Source of the DNA: Umbilicaria muhlenbergii
Taxonomy: Eukaryota > Ascomycota > Lecanoromycetes > Umbilicariales > Umbilicariaceae
Direction: 5' to 3'
Length of the DNA stretch: 64,000 nucleotides
Assembly (NCBI GenBank): GCA_000611775.1
Contig: KK106981.1
Span: 2,603,211 to 2,667,210, forward strand
Part shown: positions 26,006-37,025 of the stretch, one piece after another
How positions within the stretch are numbered: the first letter of the stretch is position 1
Layout of the letters: the number at the start of each line of letters is the position of its first letter
Notes under the pieces: generated by a model
The model's input: only the letters and a program-made list of their open reading frames with translations
The model's database searches: none
Told to the model about the DNA's origin: nothing
Made by a program: the position numbers and the translations under genes

Positions 26006-26460
26006 TGTAAGTGTACTACTGTGAGGTAATATCTTAACTAAGGAATTATGAAGTTATGTGACAATAATGACTTAAGCTTATAGTTGATAATTTGCAATAG
26101 TATGATATTGCTAATAAGTAGAGAATTATTGTTAAGAAAGAAAATGAAACATGCTTTAATCTCATAATATATCTCTTTTGAAGTTAGCCTGCTTGAGGAA
26201 GATTTTATAAAGCAGTCACTTTAATGAAGCTGTCTTCATAAAATGTTTATTGCTGAATCACACCTCTGTGAGGTGTCATCAATGATGTTAACTTTTTTAA
26301 TCACTTTCATGAAGTGTCAGAAGTGATGTTTATTAGCTGAGTTTTCTCATGAAGTTGATTCATTAATAAAAGTTACCTTCACAAGATTGTGCTGTTGTTA
26401 AATATAATCTTTTCTATTCTGAACTAGCACTTGATGAGTTTCATACATCAGATGCTCACA
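26006..26460 (-). repeat. LTR of family B (5' LTR)
   Basis: 455 bp partner of 10,753-11,207, followed by the target duplication GATCT. The differences I checked between the two are transitions. Confidence 0.9.
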
Positions 26461-26465
26461 GATCT

Positions 26466-27300
26466 TTTAAATATAAATGCAGTCAACAACACAAAATAAA
26501 ACAATTGAACTTTTTTTTTTAATAAATAATGATAAATATCAGTTGATTAAAAGTATTTAATAACATATTTTAAATTATCTGTTTTTATAAAAAGTTAATA
26601 TGATATTTCTTTAATAAGTTTACAGGTCTATTATATGTTATTTTTAATAATTAAGTTAATAATTAACACAATGAAAAATGTTCTTAAACTTGTTATTTAA
26701 TATCTTTTACAGTTTAACTTGTGACACTATTCATCTTGTGCTCAGCCTTGAACTTGTAAAGTAATTAAATTTGATAAATATATTTATTGCAATATTTAAC
26801 TTTATGATAATACTGTTGTTTAAACTTCACTTTATGAAATTGCACAAAGTATTCACAGTGACTGTTTTAAGAAAATTCAATGAGTTTAAAGATTTTAAAG
26901 GATCCCTGATATATGTATAATATTTAAAAAACACTGAGTCAGATGAGTGTAAAGCATAAAAGATGCACAATTTACTGTTACAATTTGCATAAAGTTCCTT
27001 CATAAGTGAACTTGTTAAATGAAGTGAGTTTGTCAAACCTGTTTCTATGACACTGAGTGACAGGCTTGACTTTTTAAATAATGCTCTGAGCTCTTGATCA
27101 AGTGTTCTGATAGAGGTTCAGTCGGATCTGTCATAACTTGCATGATGCAATCAGTGGCTAAGCTAAGCAATCTAGGAGCAGCAAGGAGTGAGGATGTTGA
27201 GTTGAAGGAGGATGCTGAAGTTGAAGATGAAGCATTCAAAAGTAGCATGTTGACATGCTGAACTGAAGGCATCAGCAGGAACTAATGGAAAGCTGTCAAG
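26466..27300. other. AT-rich margin of the repeat block
   Basis: No recognised gene or repeat. AT content falls off gradually after about 27,040, and CpG reappears near 27,300, marking the left edge of the gene island. Short open frames here have no coding features I trust. Confidence 0.5.
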
Positions 27301-27936
27301 ACACAGCCGCTTTAACAGAACGCTAAGCTTGATCAAGCAAAAAAGTACACTTGCCATACAAGAGTCAGACCCACGAGACGCCCAATTCTCTTGAGTCTGT
27401 GGTCGTATGTGACAGTTTATGGTTCCATAACAATATATGACGGGTCAAAGTATCCACGTGGTTGATGGTTGTACCACTTAGCAGCAAGCCAAGATGGGTT
27501 TTTAATACTAAACAAGAGTGTTGGAGTGTGGTGGAATAGCGAGCACGAAGAAGTAGATCAATTCAAACATGTGGGACATCATTCGATTTGTGGCAGATGT
27601 GGACGTGAGAGGCGATAAAGCCCTAGGTAGTAGCAGGTGATAATCGTCGGCAAAACACACGGGAACCAAATGAGATGTGGAGTTTCCGACATTAATTCCC
27701 CCTACCTATTGAGCTGGTCAGAGGTGAGAAGTCAATGTTCGCCTCGCATAACACGGCCTCCTCCCACTGAAAGCATCCACTTTATTCATTCTTTTGATGT
27801 CGCAAATCCAGCCATCCTCCGTCCCATAAATTCCGACAAGATAAAAGGTAGAAAACCTGGCTCTTTGGGCCTGAAACGCCGTCTTAATGCATGTAGTTCA
27901 TCACATATCATCCTCCCGACCTCGGCGGTCATGACA
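27301..27936. other. Left intergenic of the gene island
   Basis: Unique-looking sequence of balanced composition downstream of the MMtag gene. I see no convincing gene; plus-strand frames from 27,637 are low-complexity shadows of the Arg-rich gene on the other strand. Confidence 0.5.
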
Positions 27937-28852
27937 CTACCTCCTCCTCCTCTCCTCCTCTCTGCTATCCCTCCTCCTCGCAACCGGAGACCGAGTGCGC
28001 TCGCGCCGGCTGGGTCTCTCATCTCTCTCGCGTCGTCGCTCATAGCTTCTCGACCTATCGCGCCTTTGTCGCTCCCCTCTCGATCTCTCTCGTGATCTCT
28101 CTCTCCTTCTATCACCCCTCGACCGCGACCTAGATCGATGCCGCCGATGATACCGCCGTTGGTCGCGCCTATCATGATCGTGCTCCTCTTCCCTCCTCCT
28201 CCTCCGATGTGCATGTCTTCTCTCCCCATCCCCATCCCTATCCCTATCCCTCCTGCCCTCCCGATCCCTTCTCCCCTCGAGCGCCCCATCCCCATCCCTC
28301 CCCTNNNNNCTTCCCCTCCCCATCCCCCTCCCCTTCCACCGTCTCCCTCACCGCCCTTTCCACCTCCCCCTTCCCCACCGCGCCCCCATTATTCCCTAAA
28401 ACCCCCCGCTCCACCGGCGCAAACCCCAACGCCGCGCTCAGCGCCTCCTGCTCCGCGACTTTGATCTGGCGGATCTCCTCGGCGCGGAGAGCGGCTGCAG
28501 AGGCAAGGGCGTCCGCGGGGGTATTGGAGGAGGAGGAGGCGTACCAGGAGAGGTCGCGGTTTTTCTGCCAGCGCCCCACGGCTGTTGCGTGGCTGTTAGG
28601 TAAGAGAAGAAAACTTTGCACGGGGAGTGGGGATGATGGGAGGGACGTACGAGCCATGAGGGAGTGGCCGAGGTAGTTCTCGCGGTGCTGGTCATCTTTT
28701 ACGTCTTCCCATTTGAAAGAGGCGCGGCCGCCGCTGGGGAAAGGGGGGGGTGGTTAGTAAGGAGTTCTTTGAGTTTGAGGATTGTGGAATGGGGAGCACG
28801 GGAGGGGGGGGTACCGGCTGCCTTCTTTGCGAACACCGGCAACGAGATCCAT
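27937..28852 (-). CDS. MMtag-domain protein with Arg/Ser-rich tail
   Basis: Likely homologue of human MMTAG2 (C1orf35) and its fungal relatives, nuclear proteins of poorly known role. Exon 1 is 28,815-28,852 (MDLVAGVRKEGSR), exon 2 is 28,651-28,733 (FKWEDVKDDQHRENYLGHSL), exon 3 begins at 28,581 (PVGRWQKNRDLSWYA, then a helical EEIRQIKVAEQEALSAALGF stretch). Together these match the conserved MMtag block. Introns are 81 and 69 bp; the first has a TACTAAC-like branch site. The tail is dense in Arg, Asp and Ser (for example HRSRSRSRGDRRRERSRER), like splicing-associated proteins, and ends at a TAG at 27,937-27,939. A 5-N gap at 28,305-28,309 lies inside exon 3 and the frame differs on its two sides, so the true gap length is probably not 5. 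The domain call is strong; the joint across the gap is uncertain. Confidence 0.82.
28305..28309. other. Assembly gap (5 N)
   Basis: Five N bases inside exon 3 of the MMtag gene, in a C-rich simple-sequence stretch on the plus strand. The open frames left and right of it are in different phases. Confidence 0.99.
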
Positions 28853-29413
28853 GCTGGAGAGATGGGGTATGGAAGGGTTGAGTTGAACGGCGGTGGTGGT
28901 AGGTTGGCAGTGAGGGAGGCGGGAGATGGAGAGTACAAGTGTTGAAGAGGAAAGTTAGCCGAGGGCGCCGAGTCAACCGTGTTTTGAGACTTATTCCATA
29001 GTCAAGTTCTCGTAGGACATTGGAACCAGTTGTTACCACTGATTACCGCTAGTTACCAGTCAAGCCCGCAGTCACTATCTTTTGAAAACCGCCTTAAAAG
29101 GAAACGTGCTTGCACGCCTTATCCATCACCATCAACGTCCAGTCTCGAAAAACTTTACATGCAAAAATACATGGGCGCCAAATTACCTGCGCAAGTTGCT
29201 AAACCCTATTAACCCTCAAGTGGTCTGGATGCGGACCTTATGCTGGAGCACTGGTGCGTGGACTGCTATTGTTGGGTAGTGGCATAACTCTGCATTTCAT
29301 TAAGCATTATCTAGAGCAGAAGTGGCGGTTTCACAATGATAATACCGAAGGTAAACATGTCACAGTCTAGGTCCAGCACGGGACGATCAAGCAGTACTTT
29401 TGGTATATGTGCA
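28853..29413. promoter_or_regulatory. Intergenic: upstream of the MMtag gene, downstream of glucosidase I
   Basis: 561 bp between two minus-strand genes. It should hold the MMtag promoter and the glucosidase 3' UTR. I see no TATA box that I would assign and no RNA gene. Confidence 0.45.
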
Positions 29414-32263
29414 CTACAACTCACTGCGGTCTTGCTTGCCGCTACTTAGATCCGGCATCGTCATCAAGTTGACCACTAAGCTCGTCCAGCCAGTGAAGTG
29501 CTGCGTCCGCTGTCCCGCTCCTGTGTCGGGGTTGTATTGTTCCCACGCGAAACCCGTCCGCTCCCACTCGTTGTACACATTCTCCACCAGATTCTTCCGT
29601 AACTTGGTGTAAATATCACGCGCTTGCTCTTGGTGCGGCCCCTTTTGAAGGGCAACGTCCTATCGAGTAATTAGCCTTTCCTCGTTGATGCGGTTCTGGA
29701 AAACAGAAGGGATAGTTTACCAGTAAGCTTTTAACAGCCAAGTAATTGATATTGATCCATATAGGACTCCTCCAGTAATTTTCGCCTGTTGCGTAAAATT
29801 CGTCCTTTTTGCTCAAACTCCTTAGACCGTAAGGCGTCCACAACTCTTTCGGGTTGCTGATCAAATCCAGTACTGCTTTTAGCCGCGGACTGTCTGCCGG
29901 CAGTAGTCCAGTCAAAAACGGGAAAATCGAAATATATCCTTTGTGGCACACATGTACACTTTCTTCGTAGTCATCGATAGTTGCATCGCAATATGTTTGT
30001 TCTTTCTCGTCCCAATGTAAATCGTCAATGTTCCTGATGATAGCAGTCTCGTAGCCTTGGAATTGCATGGCATCGTCCTCTTCTCCAATGGTTTTGGCAA
30101 TCCGACGGATTGACCTGGTCATCATACCCATCCAGCTTATCAAATCAGTATGGAGCTCACCGGGATGCGGTGGTTGCGGTCGGGGATAGTCATCGAGACC
30201 AGATGGGAGGATGTGTTCTGGTGTTCGGCCCCGCCAACGGTACGCCTCTTTAGTGGAGTAAGCTTCCCTATCGTAAGTCTTGATATCTCCCCATTGAGTT
30301 CCACGCATCCAGAAGTAGTGGCGTTTCAGCAGCGGGTAAAGCTCTCGTAGGTAGCCAATTGCAGACCCCTCTTGTAGAAGTGTGCTACGGATCGGGTCGA
30401 TAGGCTCGGTTGGAGAACCGTTAGCGCCTGCTAAAGTCTCCATTCTGTCTATGAGGGTTTCCAGAACGAGGAAAAGTGTTGGGGCATTAGCGTAGTGTGG
30501 GTATTGAACCTGGAACTCCTGCGGTACTTTACTGCGAGCTTCTGGACCCAATATCTGCTCACGTGGAATCCAGCCGTCCTCATCAATCGTGTTGAACCAG
30601 CTTTTCACGATGTCAAGCCTGTTGATTGTCAGCGTAAAGAAAACAGACGTTGAGTCTCAGGCTTACGCCAGATCAATATCCCAGTCTACAACGGGTAACA
30701 AATGAAAACCTTCATCCCACAGAAAACCCCGAGGGAAGAAGGGTCTTGATGGAATACTGGTAAATAATTCTGAAGGGCCTTCGAGTTCGTGATTACCCCG
30801 GCTTCGAACCTCGGCCGTCTCCTCCCAGAATCCCTCATTCTCTTCTTCGTATTCTGGTGCATATGACCTGTCGACGACATAGTCCCCGTGAAAGTAGCCA
30901 ATTCCACCAATGAGATTGGACAGCATCGATTTTCCAAACTTGAGGTATTTCGATTTCGTGAAAGGGGCTTGTGGCGCCAATACCTTGGAGAAGCGATCCG
31001 AGAACGACTTGGCGACAGCCGTTATTTCTCGAGTCATGTCATCCGCTGAGGCAAATTAGCTCTATCGCACACAGGAAGCTTGCTCAAGTACATACAAGTA
31101 ACGGTCTCAGGAGCAGAACCAGACGAGAAGATGATATCGAACTGGATTCAACGGTCAACAAACATTCGCCATGTCGTCTAGAAGTTTTCACTAACCTCGA
31201 ACGCCCCCATAAACACCTTCTGCATCAAATGCAGATTCCCCTCTCGTATTTCATTGCCGATTGTAAACACCTGCCACGGTGGCGGCGGGTTGTCTTCGCC
31301 GTACTTCCCAATATAGGCGTCAACCTGCTCTTTCATATGGGTAAACAGTAGAGCTATACGTCTAGTCAGTACTAATCCACGTAAAGCGCTCAAGGCTTCC
31401 TACAGCCGCATCATCTGATGAGATGCGCCAACGTACGTTTTGTCTGCCATATAGCTTCTTCCGGTACCTGGAAGCTTGCTACCATTGTCCGATCAAGCGG
31501 TTTCTCGGCGTAGGAATCATGAGTAGCTGGTGGGTGCATGTTCGTGCTTGGGCCTTCTGTTATGTCGATCTTGAAATCACCCAGCTCAGTACTTTGCCCA
31601 TTCAGAGTCACAGTTCCTTCTAATCCCAGCTCATCTATCTCATTCGCAACCTCGAGACTTCCAAAGCCCTCCATAGCAGTGTAGAAAATCACGGCGCTCA
31701 TCAGTTTAGCAGGCGCATCTTCTCTTGGCGTGCCTCTTACACGAACGCCCCAGCTTCCACCATGGCGCCCGCCCAGAAACTTCACAAACTCGGTGGTGAT
31801 GTCGACCTTGTTATTTTCGTCGTGAATTGTTTGGCGGCCACCATCGCGGACATCATATTCTTCCCAGCCATAGCCGGCCATGTTCTCGCCCTGCTCACAC
31901 GTGTGCCGGAAGTCTATAGAAATTGTGCTATTAGCAATTGAACCTTTGATATGACTAATGTAGTCCAAGTCCAGGTTATGGACAGGAGCAGCGACTCTCG
32001 GACGTACTGTGCTGCACACTCTGGTAGTCATCCACCTTGGCCCACATCAGGCCCGTCAGCAAGCTCTTTGGTATGCGTGGTCGAACACCAAAGTACAGAT
32101 TTGGCCTGTAGGGACCCCATAGCAGCGATTCGTTCGACGGTCTTGCTGCTCCTGGCGCAAGAAGTGTTTCGTCGTCGACCCCATGCGTCTGAGCATCGCT
32201 GAGCGAAAGAAACGCTATAAACAAGGCTGCAATGAGCGCTGGAAAACGCAAGACGTCAAACAT
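29414..32263 (-). CDS. CWH41: Mannosyl-oligosaccharide glucosidase (glucosidase I, GH63)
   Basis: ER enzyme that removes the outermost glucose from the glycan newly transferred to proteins, the first trimming step of N-glycan processing. Seven exons: 32,008-32,263, 31,437-31,913, 31,196-31,353, 31,096-31,141, 30,667-31,045, 29,721-30,618, 29,414-29,659, all in phase and giving 819 residues, the usual fungal length. The introns are 48-94 bp. Residues 7-22 form a hydrophobic signal anchor, as expected for a luminal type II protein. The amino-terminal GH63 domain has [19 protein letters not shown]. The catalytic (alpha/alpha)6 domain carries [12 protein letters not shown] (416-427), [10 protein letters not shown] (480-489) and [11 protein letters not shown] (593-603), which aligns with the known glucotriose-binding signature, and the end has [13 protein letters not shown]. 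The divergent neighbour is a BBE-like oxidase with 706 bp shared upstream. No defects seen. Confidence 0.96.
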
Positions 32264-32969
32264 GGTGCCAGAAAAGGATGGACGAGAAGAGAGAGTCGAG
32301 AAGCTCCGATGAGTGATGGAGCTTCACGGCTGCGCGACTTGCGGCATAGGGCCCGAAATGTTGTGAACACGAACACGCTACATTTCGTGAAGAAAGCAGA
32401 AACGACATGGGTCGGATAGGCTCTTGGCAACGCCCAAGCTTCTACGCGTACAACATAGAGTAGGAGTTACTTTAGTTAGGCGAGGTAGGACCCTTAGGCC
32501 CGTAGGCGTACCTTGCTCCAGGCGGTCCCGGGGTCCGAAAGTCAATTTCCTCGGGCCCTGTTTAACAGGCTCACAGGCTGGCAAGGTGTGGTTACGCGCA
32601 TCGACGGATCCACGCATTTCTCCACGCTACCTGAACCACTGGGCTCCCCTCCCCTATCAACACAATTAAGTACGGAATGGCAAAACGAAGTCATGGCGTA
32701 CGCACGTTCGAATCCTACGTCCTCAAGGCTATGGCCGCGAATCGTGAAGCTACCAGGCAGCGAGCCAGGGTCGACCGAGACAAGGATATCGGTCAGACCC
32801 AATCCGCTGCTGTTCCTCTCCGCTGGATAAGATACATCCTCCACTCTTGCGGCATTTCTTGCCTGGCATTGATGCCTCTGCTTGTCCATCCTACCCATGC
32901 GGTTCTTGACCGACGTTGCATTTTGCAGTGTCTTTCCTCATAGCTGATCTCAGTGTTAATTGGTTGATC
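32264..32969. promoter_or_regulatory. Shared divergent upstream region
   Basis: 706 bp between the start codons of glucosidase I (minus) and the FAD oxidase (plus); both promoters must lie here. No long open frame that looks real. A GTTCGAATCC at about 32,706 resembles a tRNA B box, but no cloverleaf can be drawn around it. Confidence 0.5.
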
Positions 32970-35073
32970 ATGGTCTCGGTAACTTTGTCACTACTGAGCT
33001 TTGCTCTTGCTATTGCTCAAACATCTGCCTATCCGAAGATCTGCAAATGTGTGAGTTTTCGAAGGACCGCTGCTGCTGTTGATCGTAGCAATCGAGCATC
33101 TGACGTGACAATGAACATGAAAGGTTCCAGAGGACGCCTGCTGGCCGTCAACAGCTACATGGGATGCATTGAACCAATCACTTGCCGGCAATCTTATCAA
33201 AACTATCCCGCCCGCTGCGGCCTGCTACCCAGGACCGGAGCAGAATGCTGATGTCTGCGCATTTGTCGACGCTCAGTGGAGCAATTCAACCTTCCATGCC
33301 AATGACCCTACCAGCATCGACTACCCCGAATGGGCCGGTTCACCTTGCTTGCCCGTCAATGCATCGGCCGGTCAGAACGCGATTGGGACATGTGAAGTTG
33401 GGGGGTATCCAGTATATTCGGTGAATGCCACAGAGGTCATGCACATATCCAAGGGCATTGGCTATGCCAGAAAACATAATATCAGATTAGTGGTCAAGAA
33501 TACTGGCCACGATCTTCTGGGGAGGTGCGGCGCTCTCCTTGTACCTTCTTAGTCTCATTTTTGTCATCTGACCCTTCGACTTCATTGCAGATCCAACGGC
33601 TATGGCAGCCTGAACATCTGGGTGCGGCATCTCAGACAAGGCGTTACATTTCAGCAGATCTACCAGCCAAGGAACAGCTGCTCAAAGAGCGAGTGGCATG
33701 GCAGTGCGTTCGTAATCAGAGGGGGATATACATGGAATGATATCTATGGAGAGGCCGCAGATAGGGGCGTCATCGTCGCTGGGGGCGGAGACCCAGTATG
33801 TGACCACGCAGGCCTACGTTGAACCAGAGTCGTGATTTTCTTCAGCTCTAATACATCTCTAGAGTGTCGCATGTCTGGGTGGCTGGATGCAAGGTGGTGG
33901 TCATTCACCCGCCACTCACGATTACGGCTTAGGGGCCGATCAAGTCCTTGCAGCTCAAGTCGTACTGGCAAACGGAACGCTAGTCAATGCCAGCCCATGC
34001 GAGAACCCCGATCTTTTCTTCGCCATCCGTGGTGGTGGTGGAGGCACCTATGGTGTGGTCGTCTCCACTACCATCAAAGCGTACCCAACCACAAACGTGG
34101 TCGGCCAGACGCTTGCCATCACACCCCTTACCACCAGCGCCAACGGCACCAACGCCCTCTTCGACGCCATCGCGCTCATGTACTCCGAGTTCCCCAATCT
34201 GTCAGACGCCGGCTACTCCGGCTACGGCTCCTGGACCACGCACGGCTACGAGCCCATCGCCAACAACAGCACTTCCGGCTACATCCACGACATCGCCATC
34301 TTCGGCACCTCCCTCCCAGCCTCCGAGTCGATCTTCGCCCCCGTTGCCGCCAAGCTTTCCCACTGGAACACCACCTCCCTATCCATCACCACAAGCTACA
34401 CCTCCTTCCCCACCTACTCGGACTACTACACCCACCAATCCGGCGTCCAAGGCCCCGTCGGCTCCAACGCCGCCCTCGGCTCCCGCCTCCTCAACCGCGC
34501 CGCTCTTGCCTCCCGCCGGGATAAACTACGACAAACACTGCAGACACTAGCGGGCACGGCAGAACAGTTCACCTCCATCAACATCGTCTTCGTCGGCGGC
34601 GGCCAAGTCGCCAAAGATCGAGAGGACATCTACTCCGGCGTCAACCCCGCCTGGCGTGACGCGTACGTGCACAACATCGTCGCGCGCGGCTGGGCCGACG
34701 GGACGGACGCGGCGACGATTGAGGGTATTAGGGATGATATCACCTATACGAAAGTGCAGGCGATGAAGGAGTTGGCGCCGGAGACGGGGTGTTATATGAA
34801 CGTAAGGGAGCCGGACCTTTTGCATCCCCCGCTTCATTCTCCCCCCAAAGGGGGGAAAAAAGGCTTTCATCGTTGCTGATGCGGGCAACCATCTGATGAC
34901 AGGAAGCCGATCGTTTCGACCCGGACTACGAGGTCGATTTCTACGGTGCGCATTTTGCGCGGTTGGCGGCGGTTAAGGACATGTATGATCCGCAGCACGT
35001 CTTTTACTGCCCCACGTGCGTCGGTAGCGAACGGTGGACGGAGTGGCCGAACGGGACGTTGTGTATGGTTTGA
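32970..35073 (+). CDS. Secreted FAD-linked oxidoreductase (BBE-like, VAO family)
   Basis: Flavin-dependent oxidase of the berberine bridge enzyme-like group, related to fungal isoamyl alcohol oxidase-type proteins; the substrate cannot be told from sequence. Five exons: 32,970-33,050, 33,133-33,524, 33,591-33,795, 33,863-34,801, 34,903-35,073, giving 595 residues. The first ~20 residues are a signal peptide (LSLLSFALAIAQTSA), so it is probably secreted. The FAD-binding domain has VVKNTGHDLLGRS; His153 here is the likely covalent flavin ligand. It then has GGWMQGGGHSPATHDYGLGA (233-252) and FFAIRGGGGGTYGVV. The C-terminal BBE segment reads MYDPQHVFYCPTCVGSERW. The Cys that makes a second flavin bond in bicovalent relatives is not at its usual place. 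The exon 2 acceptor at 33,132 was chosen because it keeps the frame; one 2 bp upstream would not. The gene converges on formate dehydrogenase. Confidence 0.92.
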
Positions 35074-35541
35074 AGCAATGGAATTGTTGGTTTTTTGGGG
35101 GTTTGGGGAGCCTGCCTGTTCTGGCGAGATAAAGTCGTCGGTTGTGGAAGACTTGAACGAGGGTCCACTGTTGTGGGGGCAGTAGGGCATCAACTTCCAC
35201 AGCAACTCGAACCCAGGACCAAGCTAGCTAGTCTTCGACTACGATAACGACACCCAGGCCACGACTGGCGGACGTAGAGGTGAATTCCGGCTTGTGGGGG
35301 TCACGTGCGGCGATTGGCCGAGACTTGTTCCATCTACCTGCCAGTCTCAAAATGAAACCGTAGTGGCTGTTAATTTGCAAGAGCAGCACTTATTCCCATC
35401 CAATCATAGCCAAGGCTGAAAATTGAATTTCTCATATTCTCCAATCCGCTATCTTGAATTGTCTTGGATATTTAAAAAAAACACCCCCCGCCTCCCCTCC
35501 CCTTCCCTTCCCTTCCCACCCCCAGCCTATCCCACTTCCCC
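35074..35541. terminator. Convergent 3' intergenic region
   Basis: 468 bp between two converging genes, to be shared by both 3' UTRs and polyadenylation sites. A long C/T tract at about 35,484-35,540 (plus strand) is a GA-rich tract for the formate dehydrogenase transcript just past its stop codon. Confidence 0.45.
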
Positions 35542-37025
35542 CTATTTCTTGTTCGTCCTCTGCCCATAAGCCTTAGTAGCATACTCGCCCTTATGCACAA
35601 TCAAATCCTCCGGCTTATAGTCCTCCTTGCCGCTAAAGTAGCTTTCGAGAATCGCCTTCGTGCCCGCCGCGTAGCGCTTCTGCGCGTCGATGGACGTGCC
35701 CGACATGTGCGGCACCATGGCGTTGCCGCCGCCGAAGGGGTTCTTGGCGTAGCGGAGCGGGTGGTCTTTGGGCGCCGGTTGCGGGAACCAGACGTCGCCG
35801 CCGTAGCCGCGCAGTTGGCCGGACTTGAGGGCTTCGGCGACGTCTTCTTTGACGACGATGGCGCCGCGGGCGGTGTTGACGAGCCAGGAGCCTGGGGTTG
35901 GATTTGTTAGTATGCTGGATCGGGGGGGTGGGCCGGGGGGTGGGGAGAGGGCTGGGTGGGGAAAGAAGCATACCCTTCTTCATCTTGGAGATCAACTCTT
36001 TGTTGAAGAGACCCTTGGTTTTTTCGTGGAGAGGACAGTTGATGGTGACGACGTCGCATTGTCCCAACATCTCCTCCAAGGTGTCGACGCGCCTGCACCC
36101 GATTTCCTTTTCGATCTCCGGCTTGAGCGGTTGGTAGTCGAAGTAGAGCAGCTCCTTGCAGTCAAAGGCCTTCAGTCTCCGCAGCACTCGTTCGCCGATG
36201 CGGCCGACGGCGACGGTGCCGACGACTTTGTTCTCGAGGTCGTATTCGTTCTTAGCGACGGCGGCGACGTTCCAGTCGCCGGCTTGGATCTGTTCGTGGG
36301 CGGGGACGAAGTTGCGGACGAGGGTGAGGATGGTCATGACGACGTGTTCGGCGACGGAGACGACATTGGAGCCGGTGACTTCGGCGACGGTGATGCCGCC
36401 GTTGGTGGTGTTGGCGGCGTTGAGGTCGACGTGGTCGGAGCCGATGCCGGCGGTGATGGCGATCTTGAGGTTCTTCGCTTTGGCGAGACGCTCAGCGGTC
36501 AGGTAGCCCGGGTGGAAGCTGTAGATTGAAGGATTGTTAGTCGGTGGACTGGGGGAGCTTCATCAAGCTTCAATGGAAGCTAGTCGGCCTCCATTGATGG
36601 TTGGAGTGATCGGGAGCACTCACGGCGTGGTGATGATGACTTCAGCGTCCACCAATTCCTGGTCAAACTTGGAGTTCTCGCCCTCCTTGTCGGACGTGGT
36701 GACCAAAGTGTGGCCTTGGTCCTCGAGCCATTTCCGGATGCCTAGCTCGTTCTCGGTCGTGCCCAGCAACTCCGGGACATCACGAGCGTGCTCGCCGCCA
36801 TCGTACAGAACGAGTAGAACCTGCAGCGGTCAGGACCAAAAGGCCGTTGTTGGTCTCGCTGGAGGTTGAGGTGGAAGTTACCTTGCCCTGTTGCGGTGCA
36901 GTCGCTGTTAGCGTGCGTACCCCGCCAAAGCGCTGCAACTTCGAAGTCACAGCCGGAGTGCGGGTCGTAGAGAGAAGGGAAGAGGCAGGGCGGGACAACC
37001 GCGAGACGGAGCGAAGAAATACCAT
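35542..37025 (-). CDS. FDH1: NAD-dependent formate dehydrogenase
   Basis: Oxidises formate to CO2 with reduction of NAD+; in fungi it detoxifies formate and feeds NADH metabolism (A. nidulans AciA type). Four exons: 36,882-37,025, 36,624-36,820, 35,974-36,518, 35,542-35,891, giving 411 residues. The introns are 61, 105 and 82 bp, the last with a CTAAC branch site. The first ~45 residues are rich in Arg, Ser and Thr without acids, a mitochondrial presequence. Visible residues: formate-binding Asn165 in [11 protein letters not shown] motif GTVAVGRIG (214-222), Asp241 in FDYQP which selects NAD+ over NADP+, Arg304 in NTARG, Gln333 in FPQPAP and catalytic His357 in VPHMSGTS. All key residues are present. 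The short C-terminal tail after YATKAYGQ is normal. The body starts [16 protein letters not shown] right after the presequence exon. Confidence 0.97.

Larger units (their letters stand above)
10753..26460 (-). mobile_element. Full-length Ty3-like element, family B, containing element C
   Basis: Two direct 455 bp LTRs (10,753-11,207 and 26,006-26,460) are flanked by the 5-bp duplication GATCT (10,748-10,752 and 26,461-26,465). Total span 15.7 kb; without the nested element C and its duplication the element is about 7.2 kb. Pol is on the minus strand: RT at 23,580-23,897, RNase H about 22,990-23,450, integrase about 21,500-22,900, gag region about 25,000-25,950. A purine tract (minus strand) adjoins the 3' LTR at 11,208-11,225. 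The frame is heavily decayed though the outline is whole. Confidence 0.9.

Noticed and set aside
1-27000. Classic CpA-directed RIP as the explanation of the AT-rich blocks
   Set aside because: CA and TG are abundant and CpG is nearly absent; homologous LTR sites show CG giving TG or CA. A RIP-like process with another target context, or methylation-linked deamination, fits better.
27937-28695. Pro-rich plus-strand frames opposite the MMtag gene
   Set aside because: Complement of the Arg/Ser/Asp-rich tail; no independent support.
32690-32730. tRNA gene suggested by GTTCGAATCC
   Set aside because: Flanking bases do not form a T stem or an acceptor stem, and no A box sits at the right distance on either strand.
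33832-34550. Plus-strand frames of 187 and 230 codons rich in Pro, Ser and Arg
   Set aside because: Shadows of exon 4 of the FAD oxidase in the other frames, caused by high third-position GC.
35593-36529. Plus-strand frames of 105-234 codons over the formate dehydrogenase
   Set aside because: Antisense shadows; the minus strand encodes all conserved residues of the enzyme with proper introns.
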